Assembly (NCBI RefSeq): GCF_018691265.1
Contig: NW_024881276.1
Location: 558,001-622,000, forward strand
Length of the DNA: 64,000 nt
Origin: Tyto alba
Taxonomy: Eukaryota > Chordata > Aves > Strigiformes > Tytonidae
Direction: 5' to 3'
The notes under the pieces are model-generated. The model searched no databases, had not been told where the DNA came from, and worked only from the letters and a program-made list of their open reading frames with translations. Positions within the stretch are counted from its first letter, which is position 1. Each line of letters starts with the position of its first letter. The translations under genes and the position numbers were made by a program. Shown here piece by piece: positions 11,663-26,102 of this stretch.

Positions 11663-14227
11663 AAATAAACTGACTAGTTAATGCCAAATTATTTATGGTT
11701 TTGCAGATTTACTTTGGAGGTATGAAAGAGAAACAGTGTCAGAGGTTTGCTGCTTAAAAATATCAATACAAGAAGAGAGAATGGAAAATTGTATTTGTCA
11801 GAGTATCCTTTGTTTGCAGTAGACCTATTTGATTTATTAACTGTGGGTCTTTCCTACCAAACACCTTTTCCCAAACTGACTCAGTCTATAAAGCACCTGG
11901 GAAGACTTACCCAGTTTGCCAGTGGTGCTGACTTGTACATGTATCTGTCCTAAAGCTTTTCCACTGATGGGGACTGTCCCATGAGAACACAGATGAGGTG
12001 CTTTTCCCTCGAAGACTCACCTCTTAGTAACACAGACTTAGACCAAGGGCTGAATTCTTCTCTGTGATGTTGGATATAAAGCCAGTGCTACCCTGAGGGC
12101 AGAGGAGTTGCTTCCGTGTTCAGGCATTATAAATGAAATCAGGAACTGCACCTAGATACATTTAGGAGCATCTCTACTCTTAGCTCACAAATAATGGATA
12201 GGTGACTGAACCCAGTCAAAGAAAAAAAAAAAAATCCAAATAAAGATTCATTTTCTCTATCTAATGAGTGTAATGTGATATTCACTGTCCAAGACATGAC
12301 ATTTGCTATGACACAGAGTCAGGGGGATGTAGTGTGTTTAGCACTGAAGATCCTCACCTCAACCAAAGTATGACTTGTGGATGTAGTGACACAACTGTAT
12401 GGTTGTCTGGGGATTTCTGTTAAGAGGGTGAATACCGATTCTTATTTTTTTTGGCATATCAAGGTGAGTGGACGTTAAAGACTCTCGCAACCTTGACTGC
12501 CGATACCTATGCAACTTCGAGGCAGATATATGTATTCATTTTTACATTTGAAGTGGAGTTAAAAGATACACTTCACCACATAGAAACAGAAGGTGGCCAA
12601 TTAAAGTATACACGTCTGTACTGTAACCCAGTGGTACATTTATGTTTGGTGAACTCCAGCTTTTATGGTAGCCAATTTAATCACAGACCTCTTTTGTGTT
12701 CTAGATACAGGATGCATTTATAACTGGGTCTGACTGCTAGGATGTTCTTCTGCTTTGATGTAACAGTAATATCTCAGGTCTTTGCGTCTGTCTTATCACT
12801 TCTTCCACACGTTGATTCTTCCCTTTTTAGATGTCTTTCTCAGATGAAGAACAGTCTCAGATTAATATTACATTACTATTACATTCCACATATCTTCCTG
12901 AATGAATTAGCAAACATTACAGATGGCTGCATGACCAAACAAAGAGGAGTAGAGACAGTGTCACCTTACAGGATGGTGTGTGGCCACGCTGGCTCCCGTG
13001 GATGCCTGGAGCGTAACGGCGTCGCTGCAGCTTTCGGACGGTGGTGACGGGGGTGCTGTGCTGGCCGTGCCCAGGGGCTCGGGCGCTGGCGGGGCCTCTG
13101 GCACGGGGAGCCCAGGACATCGCCGCAGCCGACCGTAAATTGCTGCATGTTGTTAGAGAGGCTTTGGCACAGCTCTGTGGGGGCATCATTTCCATCAGTG
13201 GCAAAATAAGTGGGCCAGAAATACAGAAGACATTTCCTCTGCTCAAGAGAGGTTATTCCGTGCTGGGGCTGGCTGGAGCCCAGGCATTTTACCATACGGC
13301 TTCTCTCCCGTGTTTTCTGTGTGTTTGTGTCTGTTTAGAATAAAAGTGAGGAAGCGCCTTATGCGAGTGAGGGGTCTCCATTTCATGCATCCCACTTCTT
13401 CCAAACACTAAATATTCCACTTAGCACAGAGTAACCATGGTAGCATGGTGAGAGCATTGACTTTTTGGCCCTGAAATCTGAAACAAGCAGAGCAATGAAG
13501 AGGAGACATCCCAAACACCGTGAAATGCTCAGCTCCCACCAAAGGTCTTTCTGTGTTGCTAGTACCTCGCTCTCGTGAGGTTAGTTCCCAGTACAATGGC
13601 ATGGGTGAAATACTCTGGTTTGATGTTACAGATGCAGGAAGGTCACATTTGGTTCGTGGCAAAGCTGGTAGAGTCTCCCTTGAGGCCAGTGTGAAGGCAA
13701 CACCTGGAGCTGTTGTGGTGCTTATTACCAAATCTCAAGGACCCACTCAGAGAAGGACAAGGTGCCACATTATTTTCAGATGAATCACCTCCTGCCCTAG
13801 GAGAACTAAAAGTACCGTGCTTAACACCCTGCTTCTCTGGGGCTTGGTTTACTGGATGTGCTTCTATATACACACACCCTGAAAATTTCCAGCCCTGCTG
13901 TCTGCGCTTCACATTTTAAACAGCCATTAATATGAAGTGAGAATAGCCTGATGCCATCATTTAGGAGACAGTATAAAAACAGTTGTCTCTCTATAGTCGG
14001 TGGAGGCAAACAGAGTTTCTGAGGATATATTTTAGACATCTCCTCTCGGGTGCTGCCTTTAGGCATATCACAGGTGCCTACTCTAGGCGGAGAGTTCAGG
14101 TGTACACTTGGCCTGGAAAATCCTATTCACTGTCTGTGCAAAGAAGTATTTCCCAGCAGAACACTGAGCTATCAATTTTGGGAAATTGTTGAGGTTTTGA
14201 TACCTCTTTCTGTCTTGGTGTGGAGCT

Positions 14228-14252
14228 AAAAAAAAAAAAAAAAAAAAAAAAA
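14228..14252 (+). repeat. Poly-A run
   Basis: About 25 consecutive A residues after tggagct. There is no recognisable retrocopy upstream, so it is listed as a simple repeat. Confidence 0.85.
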
Positions 14253-15950
14253 GCATATAGACATTTTTATTTAGTAAAGGAGAATTATGGAGTTTGTGTA
14301 GCCAGAATGACCTTGCAGTCAGTGGGATGTGAGGGGGACTGTTGAAATTCCTATGTAGCCCAATTCAGGGAAGACTTAAACCTGGGAAAAACTGTAATTC
14401 TGACATGGTCTACTCTGGAAGTTGCAGCATGGATAGTTCATGTTACTTTCTGCAGGTCAGGCTTCGTTCTTACTCCATGATGCCCTGAAGTTTTCTCTTG
14501 GAGAATGGAGCTGGCACACATGTGGCATCCCTGGTTACACGGAATCACTGGGGACCTGCTCTACCCAGAGGAAAAATTGGAAGTAATATCACTATACCAC
14601 AGCATCCATGGAATTTTAGGCTAGGATAGCTGGAAAGATATATTTTTACTATGGGCATGATCCCTTTGCTTTTCTGGAGGAAATGGCACTGCCAGTGAAT
14701 GGAAAAGCCCTGTATATTTTGGTAGAAATTATATCTAATTGAAAAGATTTTTGAACTGAAAATGTGGTTGACCCCCAGGAATGTGTTTCAATCACAGAGA
14801 CTTTAGACTCTATCTGCTCACAGTTTTAGCAGAAGAAGATGCGTCTCAGTCAGACTAATTCAGCATTGACATGATCATCTCATCTGTGTCTCCTGTGATT
14901 ACTGTGCATTTGAGGCTGAACACGTGCAATTCCAATGACATGGACAAAATGGAGTCCGAGCCAATTTTGCGGTACATATTGTTCAAGTATGTGCAGGTGG
15001 ATTGTATGCCACCCCACAGTGATGAAAACTGGGATCCTCTTGAAAAAATGGCTGAAGAAAATTCACCTTAGTATTCCACTGGGTGCAACACAAATCTGTG
15101 AGAAACACAAACAGGATTGTTACCCGAGCACGGGATCAAAACTGGCAGCACCTGTAGCCTGAACGGTGAATCCTTCTTTTGCGTAAAGGGTGGTCATCAA
15201 TCACTGTTGGTTCTTTAGACAAGCTGCGTACAAAGGCTGATTTATTATAGAAATATGAATGGTGATGGATGAGTTCCCTCTTCTCTTGTTATTGAGGATC
15301 CATTTCACTGTTCCTTTCTGGATGTGCGGTCTGACCTCGAGAAGCACCTGTCATGGGAAAATGTTTATTAATTTTCCTTGCTGCGGTGCACGAGACTTTT
15401 TCCTGCCTGAGTTTGGTTAACCGTCTCATTGCATTGCTTTGTATTAAGCCTTGGAACTGCCAGGATGATTTATTCTTTTCATTCGAACATTCCTGTTGGC
15501 CCGTTTGCACAACGTGAGCTCTGTCCCGAGCTCCACACCGAGCTGCAGGTGTACAGCAGGTAATGTTTTCATACGCTTGCTGCTTTCCACTGATCTGTTT
15601 TAAGGAAGCAAGAAGCATTACTGCGGTCTGTCAACAAGATGAATTTTCCAATTAGATTTGCCAGATGGCTGAGCTTGACCAGGATGGCCTAATTTCAGGA
15701 TCTGTTAATAGAGCATAACCAGATGACCAAAAATCCAGGTTGCTGGTTCCTTGTGCTGCCTCATACAAAGTTGGCAGTGGGGGGATTTGGGTTGCCTGTC
15801 TGGCTTTGACTGGCCAAGACTATGCTCAGATTTCTTTGTCATTCTCATTCAGCTACTAAGATGGTACTTTCCCTATCCACTGTCCCCTACATTTCTGTTT
15901 CTTTTTTGATAAAGAAAGATAGCCTACAAAACAAAGAAACAAACATAATC

Positions 15951-15998
15951 CCCCCCCCCCCGCCAAAAAAAGAAGAAAAAAAAAAAAAAAAACAAAAA
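15951..15998 (+). repeat. C-run and A-rich simple repeat
   Basis: A run of about 11 C residues is followed by cgcc and then interrupted A-runs. This is low-complexity sequence prone to length variation. Confidence 0.8.
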
Positions 15999-18900
15999 AA
16001 ACCCTAAAAACCCATATTCACTCCCACCTCTATTTGTCATTCTGGATCAAACTCAGGGGTTGGGACTCAGCCCTGTCATTCAGCATTGCATGCATTCACT
16101 GGTGCTGCACGAGAAGGTAAAAAAGAGACACTTCATACTGGACTGCTCAGTTGAGCAAGAGAAAGGCGTAGGGAGAGAACCAGTTAGCTGTCATACTGAT
16201 AGCATGGCCATGAAGCTCTGGAGGTCCAAGGGAAGTAAGGATAAAAGGGGAAATGAGAGTAAAGGCTTTTACGAGACCAGCTGGTTGAACTGGAGGAAGG
16301 GGAAAAACATTGGAGATTGAATTAATTTAGCAAGTCACCAGTAGCCTCCTATTCAGCTGTGAAACTAGGAAATCAGATCAATGTTCTACCTTCCAAGAAG
16401 AAGGGCAGTTTCATGGGAGAAGTTTGTACAGCACACTTTGGCTCGATCCACGCAGGTATGCAAAGGACCTTCTCCTCCACGGCAGTTTGCTTTCTTGCCC
16501 AGCGAGAGCACTGCTAGCTTGGCTGCTGTACAGGTACAGCTGTGCTCCACGGGGCTCCGTCCTTTGCTAAATGACACTGGGAGATCACAGAGCTGCTCTT
16601 AGCCACACACCCACACAGCTCGGGGGGGATCTGGGCCACCCGTAACCCCTTCCTGCTGATAAAATGAGGGTGTCAGCACCAAACCGGAGGTTTTCCCCCA
16701 GCTGTGGGCTGCTTCTCCTGGGAGGAGGGGGTGCTGGGCAGAAAAGGGTGCAGGCTTACGCTGACTGCTCTTGAAAACAGCGGTTAGCAACGCCAGTCCC
16801 TGGAGCCGGGCCGGCAGCACTGAGCAAGTGCTGTCCCTAGCCAAGCCACGGGAGGAGGTTTGCTGACGGAGCCTTGCTTGTTTCTGGAGAGACACCTCAG
16901 TCAGGCTCAGTAGTACCCAGGTTCCAGTGTAATAGAAAACATGCTGGAGGGTAAAACCCTGTGAGGATTGATTTCAGCACATCGCAAACTCAGTCTTCTA
17001 ATTACAGGGCTGTAAGTAAAGGTTAGACGCCAACAAATACAAACACATCTTTGGCCCAAGCTGAACACCAGCTCACTTTGCCCAGTTCTCCCACTTCAAC
17101 CAGCTCTCGTGGTTGGGGCCTCAGCTCTGACGGTGCCGCCCCTTCCTCCGAAAGTTGCCCCATGTCTCAGTCCTCGGCAGGTTTAGGAGAGGCAGTCGTC
17201 CCTCCCCAGCGGCATTCCCTGCTCCCCACAGTTCCTCCACAGGTAACTCAGAGCTGAGCATTGCAATGTCCATGCCGTTGCCTCGCCGACTCCCTGTTTT
17301 CCACACAATCTTTAGCTGCCCGAGGCTCCCAGGGAAAGGATGTTGGGAAATTCAGGTCACAGCTACCTGCATGCACCGGTCTGGAGCCCAGTTTTGTGAT
17401 TATAAGCTGACTTTTCTCGATGTCAGAGGGTGATGAGGAGACTGGAGGCCCCTGCATGTGTCATCTTTGTTTTATGCTGTGTGTCTCCAGAAGAGAGGAA
17501 AGAAGGTCAAAGAGGGATGGAGATTTAGGACAGGAGATCCCATAGTTTTCATGGAAGCTGATAAGACAGGGATATTTTAGGACTTTTCCTCAGACTGCTC
17601 GTGTCTTTTTCCTCTGGAAATAGCCTTTTGTCTGGAGAGATATGGTCATGGACAGGTAGACAAGGTTTTCCAGGCAGCCATTGTATGGTTCAGCATAGAA
17701 AGAAGAATGGTGGTGTATTACAGGGCCTCATTTGCCAAGGTGGTCTTTTTTTTTCTTCCTAGAGCTTACCTTTGATCTCACTTATACATTTATTCCCCAG
17801 CATCTGAGTGGTTCCTCTGTAACATTGCTTTGGGACTATTGTCCTCGGTTTCAGTAGTTTAAAAAATAATTACTCTCACTTAATTTCACAGGAGTGGCTA
17901 AGGCAGGATTAGATGTAAAGCTTTTGGTTTTAGGACTGTGGCTAATCACACTACCACTAGTTCCCCTGAGATAAACTCAGAGTTTCGGGCTCATCTGAGC
18001 TCTAAAACTCAAGGCTAACCTGAACAGTCTGGCAGATCTTCTCCGGTTTTGCTGTAAAGATTCAGAACAGATCAGACTTTTTCAAACCTGCTCCAAGCTT
18101 TGTACCCAGGAGATCCCAACCTCCAGCTATGCTCTCCCTAATCCTGGAGTGCATTTTGAGTTCACAGCACTGCACACCTGAGTTCACATGTAGGTTACCA
18201 TGTTTTTGCCTCTCCTGCTCATCCTTTTTAACTTTTCCAGGCAGATTTCCTCTGCAAACACTTCAGTCAGCGCCCTAAGTCAACCAGAAGCCGTACGAAG
18301 GTGACTACGGTTGCACTGAGCCTGCCTGGATCAGCCCGGGCGATCAGCAGCCTGCTTTGGCTTAAAATCCACCCTGCACTACCAGACCTACACGACTGCT
18401 AGTAGGCTCAGAGTCAAAGCAGCGCTTGGCTGCTTGTGCTTGGAAACAAAATCCGGGCCAGCAGTAAGGAATAAATACTTGTGGACACCGACTCTTCAAG
18501 CTGAGCCTTCTCCTCGGACTGGATCGCTAACGCTCCCTCCTCCCTGGACGCCCCTGCCCGTGCTCCAGGGCCAGCCCTCGGGTCTGGGGGGGACCAGTCC
18601 CCCCACTTGCTGGGATGAAGCGGGACTCTGCTAGGAACGTGACGGGGGATTTCCGCGGGGGGATGGTCTCCTTACATACCGGCAGCTTGTAGAACGATGA
18701 TCTCCCCACGCTCTTTCTGGTACAACACGCTGTGAATCTACTCGCTTCTCATGGCTAAAACAGAAACCCAAACCTTTTACCACGAACTGCGTGTGGGAAG
18801 CGAATTCAGGCAACGCAGTGAATACAGATGGGAAACACAGCCGAAAATGTTTTGCTTTCTTTCCACTATTCTTCACGTTTTTAATCTTCTCTGCCTGTCT

Positions 18901-21900
18901 GCAGAGCCTGGCTTTGTTCTGAAAGGCTTTTCACACATACTGCATTCATTTACCACCCACAGATGCTGCCTGTGTATCCTTTCCTGTTATTTTCATTGAT
19001 TTAACATGAAAGTCACCTTGAGCTGAATGAGCTTTGTCCTTGCTAGGTGTGCAAAGTATTGAAAAATATAAAGATAAGCATACAAAATAGAGGGGCTGGG
19101 CAAGGTTTTGTAGGGATTGCTGTTGGAGGAGGTCATGGATGCTGACTCTGAGCTGTCTGTAAAAAGGCAAGATGCCACAGGACTGAATAGACAGCTCATA
19201 GAATGGTGGCAGACTAGACACCAAGACAGGGCATGTTACACCTTTCAGTACTTGTTCTGGAATCCATTTTTTCCTGATCAGAAGCATATTTGGGTACTTA
19301 CTGACCAGTTTTTCATGCACATCAAGACAGGTGACATGGGGTCTGTATGTCATTTGCTTGCGGATAAATTAGAAATGGTATATCACCTGAGGAAAAAAAT
19401 CTTTCACAGGAAAGTTCCTGCCCAGGTTTATCATCAACCTTGCTCCTCTGCAGCTGCTTTACAGCTGAAGGAAACTCAGATCCTTCCTTGCCAAGCAAGA
19501 GGCAGCTCTTCAACCGACAGCTTGGTATTGAGCGCTCAAATATTTTTTGGCACATGAATTTGAAAATATGTTTTCAGACAATTACATTGTGAGTATGCCT
19601 GCAGTGCTGGCAGTTGAATGTTGGTCCATTTGTTCTCTTAATTAAATATATGGCTAAATGCATTTAGCCACGTTAGTGTTGGCTGGGACGAGTGGTGCTG
19701 TGCTTGCTCATCCCCTGCAGCTCTGCCAGCCCTCGTGGTCAACGAGCAGCCGCACGCTGTCACTGTGTGCATTCATCCTGAGCACAAAAGCTACACAGAG
19801 ACTTCCTTCATGTCTTCCTTGACAAAATTAATTTTTTTTTGCATCTTCTTTCTCATTTTCATTTTGGAATCTTTAGCTTAATTCTGGCTGCAAGAGCAGC
19901 AGGAGATTGCATGTTTTACCTCCACGGAGAAATGGGTTACACTCCAGGGAAAAGCTTAAGAGCATGTGCTTTTTAAATGGCACAACAGAGCAGAGCACCA
20001 TCATTTTCCATAGTCGGTGGGTATTTGGGGCATCCTTTCTCCTGTAAATGTGTGACACTTTGTGCAGGGTGGAATCCAGTCCACCGAAACGAGCTTTCCT
20101 AGTGACAAGCTGTTGTCTGACTAGTAACTTGTGGTCCATTTTTCTCCCTTTTCTAAGCCTACCCACCCTGTATTGCTTAAAAAGAGGTCAATGCATATAA
20201 ATGACCAGTCTGACCTGTTTTAACCATAACCTGTCCAGTTTGACTGCAAAAGCCTTGGAGTTCACAGCACGCCAAAGCACTGAACACAATATTCCTCACC
20301 TCCCACCATCGACTGTGTCTCCCAATGAAACTTTTGTTCCTTATGTGACCTTATGCATATGTGGTTTATATGTGCTCTGTCAAGCACTTTTTAACTTCAA
20401 AGAAGTCAGGGAGAAGCTGAGAGGTCAGGTCCACTCCTTCACAGAAAACGGCAAGGAGAGGTCTGAGAATACTCATGTAGTGGCTGGGGTGGAGTAGGTA
20501 ATAAAAAAATAAACTTTTCTTTATTATACATGGTATCTACATGCACATCTATTGCTGGTTTGCCTCTTTTTTTTTCTTCAGTTAGATTATGAATACTTCT
20601 ATAAGGGCTTAGGTCTTCTTACAAGCTGTATAATACTGAGCTCAATGGTACTGCAGGTTTGATCTTTCCGGCAGTGGCCCCAGACAGCTTTAAGGGGTTG
20701 TTGTTACAGGCACTCTACACCCCAACGTACATGACTTCAGTTAATTCCCATAATATTTACCTGGTACTTTCAATTATATAATACTTTAAAAATGTGCCTC
20801 ACTTGTGACCTAAATGGATTTTTATGGACTAAGATGTACAAAAGAAAGTTAGACAAGTCAGTGGTAAGACCCATACTTGACAATTTTAATCTGCGAGTTG
20901 AAACCTAAACGCAAGCACTTGGTGAGGAGTACACGTGTGTCCATGATAGAGATCTAGCATCTAACCAAGTGGAGTGGGAGGAAAATCCAGTGATTCGGGA
21001 TGTAGATGTGGTACTCATGAATACTGTAGCCAAAAATATGCTTCCTGAGGAAGTCTAAATAAATTAAGGAACTTTAAAAATCTCTATTTTATTTCTCTTC
21101 AGACACAAGGAATAAAGCAAACAGGATAAAGTCCAGCTGCCTAGACGCATCTGTCCCATGCTATCTGAGATGCCTACGGGTCTCCAAGACATCTGGTTCA
21201 GGGTGGCATATATGACATAAGACTCATGGAAGACTTGTTTGGTCTGGCGGCTGGGTGCTGGGTGAGATAATCCACAGCACTTGAAATAGCACTGAGTCCT
21301 GACAGTGAAGCCATTCCCATTCCCTCTGGTGAATACTGCAGGAGAGGCTTAGGTTTGTCCATTTATGTCCATCACTATTTATATCTGCTTGATTATGTGA
21401 AGATTAGAAGAAGTCATTTTGCACCTAGAAAGCTTTAGAAAACAAAGGTACACCTACTGATACCAAGACATGCCACAGGGAAAAAAAAAAAAAAAATCTT
21501 TAAAAACATTCTCAGCCATTGCCTGGAAAGTCATCAAGAGAACATTTACCCATTTTGCAAGGTACATTGAAAAATCATTCAAGTCTAAAAAACAGTAATA
21601 AATGACATAAAAACATTAACATGTCTACCATCCTGAAACTTGCTGATGGTAAAGGCAGATCTTTTAGCTGGACAGCAAAGAGAAAGCCTTCCTGGCTGAG
21701 GAAATAGCACCTTTTTCATCTGTTGCAACCTACAGGTAGGTTCAGCTGTGAATGGAGTTTCAGGCCCTGTCAGTGCCGTTCTCCCTTGCACGCCTGCTTT
21801 TGTACTTGACCCATTTGCTCTTTCTGTTTGTTCAAACACCACTTCACTATAGGAAGAAAGAAGCCCCTGTGGCTCTTTTCTCCTATCAGCCTGGCAAAGC

Positions 21901-24900
21901 AAACGAGAAAGGGAGCTTCTCTCTTCTACGAGAGCCCTGTTTGCCTGCGGTTGCACGCCCTGAAGGTGCCTGAAGAGGCAGGCGGTTACGGAGACATTCA
22001 AAAATATTTATTTCTTGCTGACTTCAGTGGCTGCTGCTCCTGCCAATGCCACAAAATGTGTAAGTAACCCTAAAACTCTGGCCCAGGGCTCCCCCCACGT
22101 GCACACGACGTGAGGGTGCTGACGCTGTGTGCTTCCCAGCACATGATTTTTTTGTTGTGAGTTGTAGTCAATAGGATATATTCCATATAGTGAACTCAAG
22201 TTTTCCTTTAAGCTTACACCCTCTACTGTTCACTCCTGCATATGATGCATAAACAAAATAGGGCCATGATTAAAGAGTCTACTGAGTTCTGTGGTACAGT
22301 GATTTCTAGAGTACTGTCTTAACTTTATTTTTGTTATTCTTTGAAAGTAGGACAGCAGTGATTTAGTCAACTGACCTACCTTGTAAGCCTTTCAGAAAAA
22401 GTAACATGGAGCAATGTCACTTTTCAATAGTTTTGATATAGTATACAACTTTAAGATCTATTTTTAAAAATATCTGTGATTCCTGCAGCGCCATGAATGG
22501 CCTATTCATACCTTGATGCTTTTGAATGTTGGGGCCTTAGTTTGGCAATAAGAAGTTTGTGAAGCTGATTTTTCTTTTCTTTTTTTTTTTTTAATGCTAT
22601 AGTTTTATTTGATGTAGTCATGAAAGTTGAATGGAGTTTTGTTGTGAACGGTGATTGCTCACATTTCAGAAGTTTTAATTTTGGAGAAGACACTCCTCTT
22701 CTTTTCTGTGTTTAAAAAGTCCATGTGAATGAGTTATCAGACTCTGAATTACCCTGTAAACCAAACATCCGGGCTTGCCTACCTCTGAATTGTAGGCACA
22801 CGCCATTCACCAGCTGTCTATGTACTGATCAGCCCATGCTTTGAGAATGAGGTCAAGGCAAATGAAATAGCTCTGGATTGAAATATTATTTGTCACTGGA
22901 AGAAGGGTGCTAAAACCAAAAGGACTTTTAGTTCTTCTTTATGAAAGACAGCTACATGGCAATGGAAGAGGTGGAAGAAACTGCTGAGCTCTCCTCCCTG
23001 GTTTCTCAGTAGCATGACACAAGTGTGTGAAGCTCAGCTTTAGTTTCCTTATTTTTGCATAAAACCATCTAGCACACTGTGCTTTCTAGCAATCCCCATC
23101 TCCCTTGGCAAGAAAAGAGTTTGAGGATACCCTAACTTTAGGAATGTTATTTTCTAGGGTCATGAAACTTGTCCTTCAGTGCTATTCTCCATATGTAAGG
23201 CAATAAACGGGGAGCTAACTTTGTGAATAGAATCTGCCAAAACTTTCCTTTTCCTCTCACCATTACCAGCATCAAATCAGTCAGTATTTGTTGTTCTGTG
23301 TGTAGGCAGATGCAAGCATGGTTAATTCTTACCAGTCTCACAGGATTTTATCGGGATTAATCTCATGAGTTCTTCAATTTTACTGACAGCCTCTGAAGCG
23401 ATTTCCAGAAACCCTCTGGCTCTGTCTCTAGCCCTTGGGTTTGCTGACCATGCAAAGTTTTCCCTGAGTTTCCTTTGTGCTGAAAAAAAGAGTCGCTGTC
23501 CTGGGAAACCCCTTTTCCCCGCAGCAGCCGTGCTGCCATTTCTCATTTGAGTTTCCAAGGGGCATCAGAAGATTAGCTGCAATCTCTTCGCAGGCTGCTA
23601 ATGCAGAGTGCTGCGTGACAGCGCCTTGCTGCCCCTCTGCATAGGACAGTGGGCAGTAAACAGAATCGTGTTCACTGGTGCTGCAGTGGTCTTAGCAAAG
23701 ATGTAGTGACACCCCTGCCTCGAGCCCTGCTGAAATAGCTGTAACTGCCCCCAGGCAACGCCACAGGCCTACCCAGGCCACGGGGCAGAGCGTGGTGCAG
23801 AGTCCTCGGCCCTCGCGCGTGGGCACCATCCGCCTTCCAACTTGTGTTTCACTGGGAGTTACTGCTAGGGGGGGTCTTTGGTCACTGTATAGGATTTTTA
23901 AGTATGTTATGTGTTTGCTGAAATAAAAGTCCTGTTGGTATGGAATTAGGACAAGCTGGCCTGAAACTAGTATGATTTCATCGTCTCGATGAATATGTGC
24001 ATGCTGTTAAGCTATGGTAGGCCACGCCAGTCCGTGACAAGTTTTCATGCCTTAACCACGTGCGTGCGTGTAAATTGAAAGGAGTTAGGGTATAGGTAGC
24101 CTAGCGCTCACGCTACCAAGACAGGCGTCTCCCCCAAAGAGAGACAGAAGAGCCATCTAACAAGAACATGTTTCTCCCACCAAAAGAGCAGCGAGAGCCA
24201 GTAGCGTGCCCTGTTCACGTCAGTCAGCACGGGAGCGTATCAATCACTGGCCTGAGCGCTCAGCCTGTTTGTTTATGCAAAGCTTCTATACAAAGATTTC
24301 TGGTGTTTCTGCCTTTGCTGTCTGTGGTCATCTCGGTATCATAAGACACCAGCTCCCACCTGCCCCAGCCAGGGATTTTTGCCCTTTAAAAGCATTTCTT
24401 ATTCAGCATTTCACCTGTACCCCATCTAATGTGTGTGAGCCGGGGCTGGCCACATCTGTCCATGAAACCGTAGTCTGGGCACTGCAGGTCTGGCTGCAGG
24501 TTGTCAGCATGGAACCATGTCGGGCTGCTGCCGCCCTGCTTTACTCTCTGGTCCGCAGAAAGTCATATAAAGACATTTAACAGTACCAGAGAAATGAAGA
24601 TTCAGCAGAACTCAGTGTTTTTACTGGAATATTGAACTTTCTGCCACATTTTCAGATGCGTGCTTTTTATGGCTGTTATTAACACCAGTAGTAGCAAGGC
24701 ATACTTTATACCTTGAACCTCGTATACAGTAAATGGAAATAAATGGTGTTGGCTAAAAAAACTCAAAAAAAAAAGGATTTTTTTCTTCTCCTCTTTGCTC
24801 AATGGTTGAGGTAAGTCATTGCTTTCTGATAGGAGGCATCAGACTGCTCGAAGTCTGTTGAAATGAGACATCTGGAGCTTGAGACAAATGGACACTTGGA

Positions 24901-26102
24901 GCTGTTAGCCCCTGGTAGCTTCCCCATTTACTTTCTTTAGTTCTTTAATTTCTTTACATCCAAGTTTACAGCTTGGCACAGCGCTTACAGAAAGCAGTTA
25001 GAGACCTACCACTCATCATTTGCCTTGTGTATCTCAGGACACAGTCCATCTCAGAGTCTGGGCAGACTGTTGTTAGATCCATGTAAACATATTTACGAGT
25101 TTGTGAAGGAGATGTCTTTAATCTGTGATTACCAACATTTGGCTGCAGCCTGTCAGCTGAGTTTCCTCAGACTCATTAGCGAGGCCCAGCAATGACAGCA
25201 ACTGCCTTCATAAAGCAAAATAAGAAAAGCTTTTAAGCCTTACTTATGTTTCACATGAGTGTCTCTCTTTCCTTGTGCTTGCTGCTAATAGACCACCATT
25301 ATGTGACTGAAAATGCCAATTTATTCTGTTTGGAGGAGTTGGGCTGTGTCCCTACCAGTTCCTCAAGCCTGACTAGCATTTTGCTAAGATTCCCCTAGAG
25401 ACAGCAGGATAGTTTTATTTTCACTAAGAGATAAAATTGTCTTGAGAAACAACATAAAATATAAGTGTTCTTGTGTATACGTATTGTCCCAACTTAGTCA
25501 CCTGGGAAACATTAACAAGGCTGCATTTGCAATCATGTTTGTTTAAACGGAGCAGCATGAAAACTCACAGAAAAATCCCCACAGCTCCCTGAGCGTCTGT
25601 AGTGCTTCTGCACGGCTGACCGAGCCCGTGTCTTCCGGCAGCTTGACTCGCACAAGATGGAAAGTGAATTTGCAGGTAGGCTTGCAGCCAGTGGGAATTT
25701 CCACACCTCACAGCCCCCGAGCTGAGCCCCCGCTCACCAGCGGCCGTGCACTCCCCATCCCTCCGGGCTCTCTTCTGACACAGAACCAGCCATGGGCACG
25801 TACTTGCTTTGCTGCTAAATACTCCGTAAACTGGCGGCACTACATAAATGATACAGCGGAGTGCTCACTCCGGCAACAGGCAGGAAGGTTTCCTATCTGT
25901 CTAAACCTCAGTCTGATCTTACGCAAACACCTCTATTTGCTGTGGCAGGAACACCAAACAATATTAGAATCTTACTGTTCATTCTTTGGAAAGTTTAGCC
26001 TGTAATGGCTTTTGCTTGTAAAAATGACCGGCTTTAGGTGGATGCGAAGGTTTCCAGTTATATATCAAGGTTCCAATCCTGTTACACTAAAACGTGTGGG
26101 AT

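Larger units (their letters stand above)
10259..26102. other. Intergenic region, no recognised gene
   Basis: About 16 kb between the VWA3B end and the first ERV copy. Simple runs include A-rich 12220-12234, poly-A 14228-14252, and a C-run followed by A-runs at 15951-15998. A coding-like frame on the minus strand at 11198-11662 is listed separately. The other open frames (for example 19117-19557, + strand, 146 codons) show no family I recognise and no splice or promoter context, so I treat them as chance. Confidence 0.5.

Noticed and set aside
11707..11725. Alternative VWA3B terminal exon (acceptor at 11706, five codons then TGA)
   Set aside because: The phase fits if the donor at 10200 is used, but the nearer stop, AATAAA and GT-rich element at 10207-10258 give a simpler ending.
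12451..13343. Frames at 12451-12723 and 13041-13343 as further exons
   Set aside because: No acceptable splice borders with the right phase, and no recognisable protein features.
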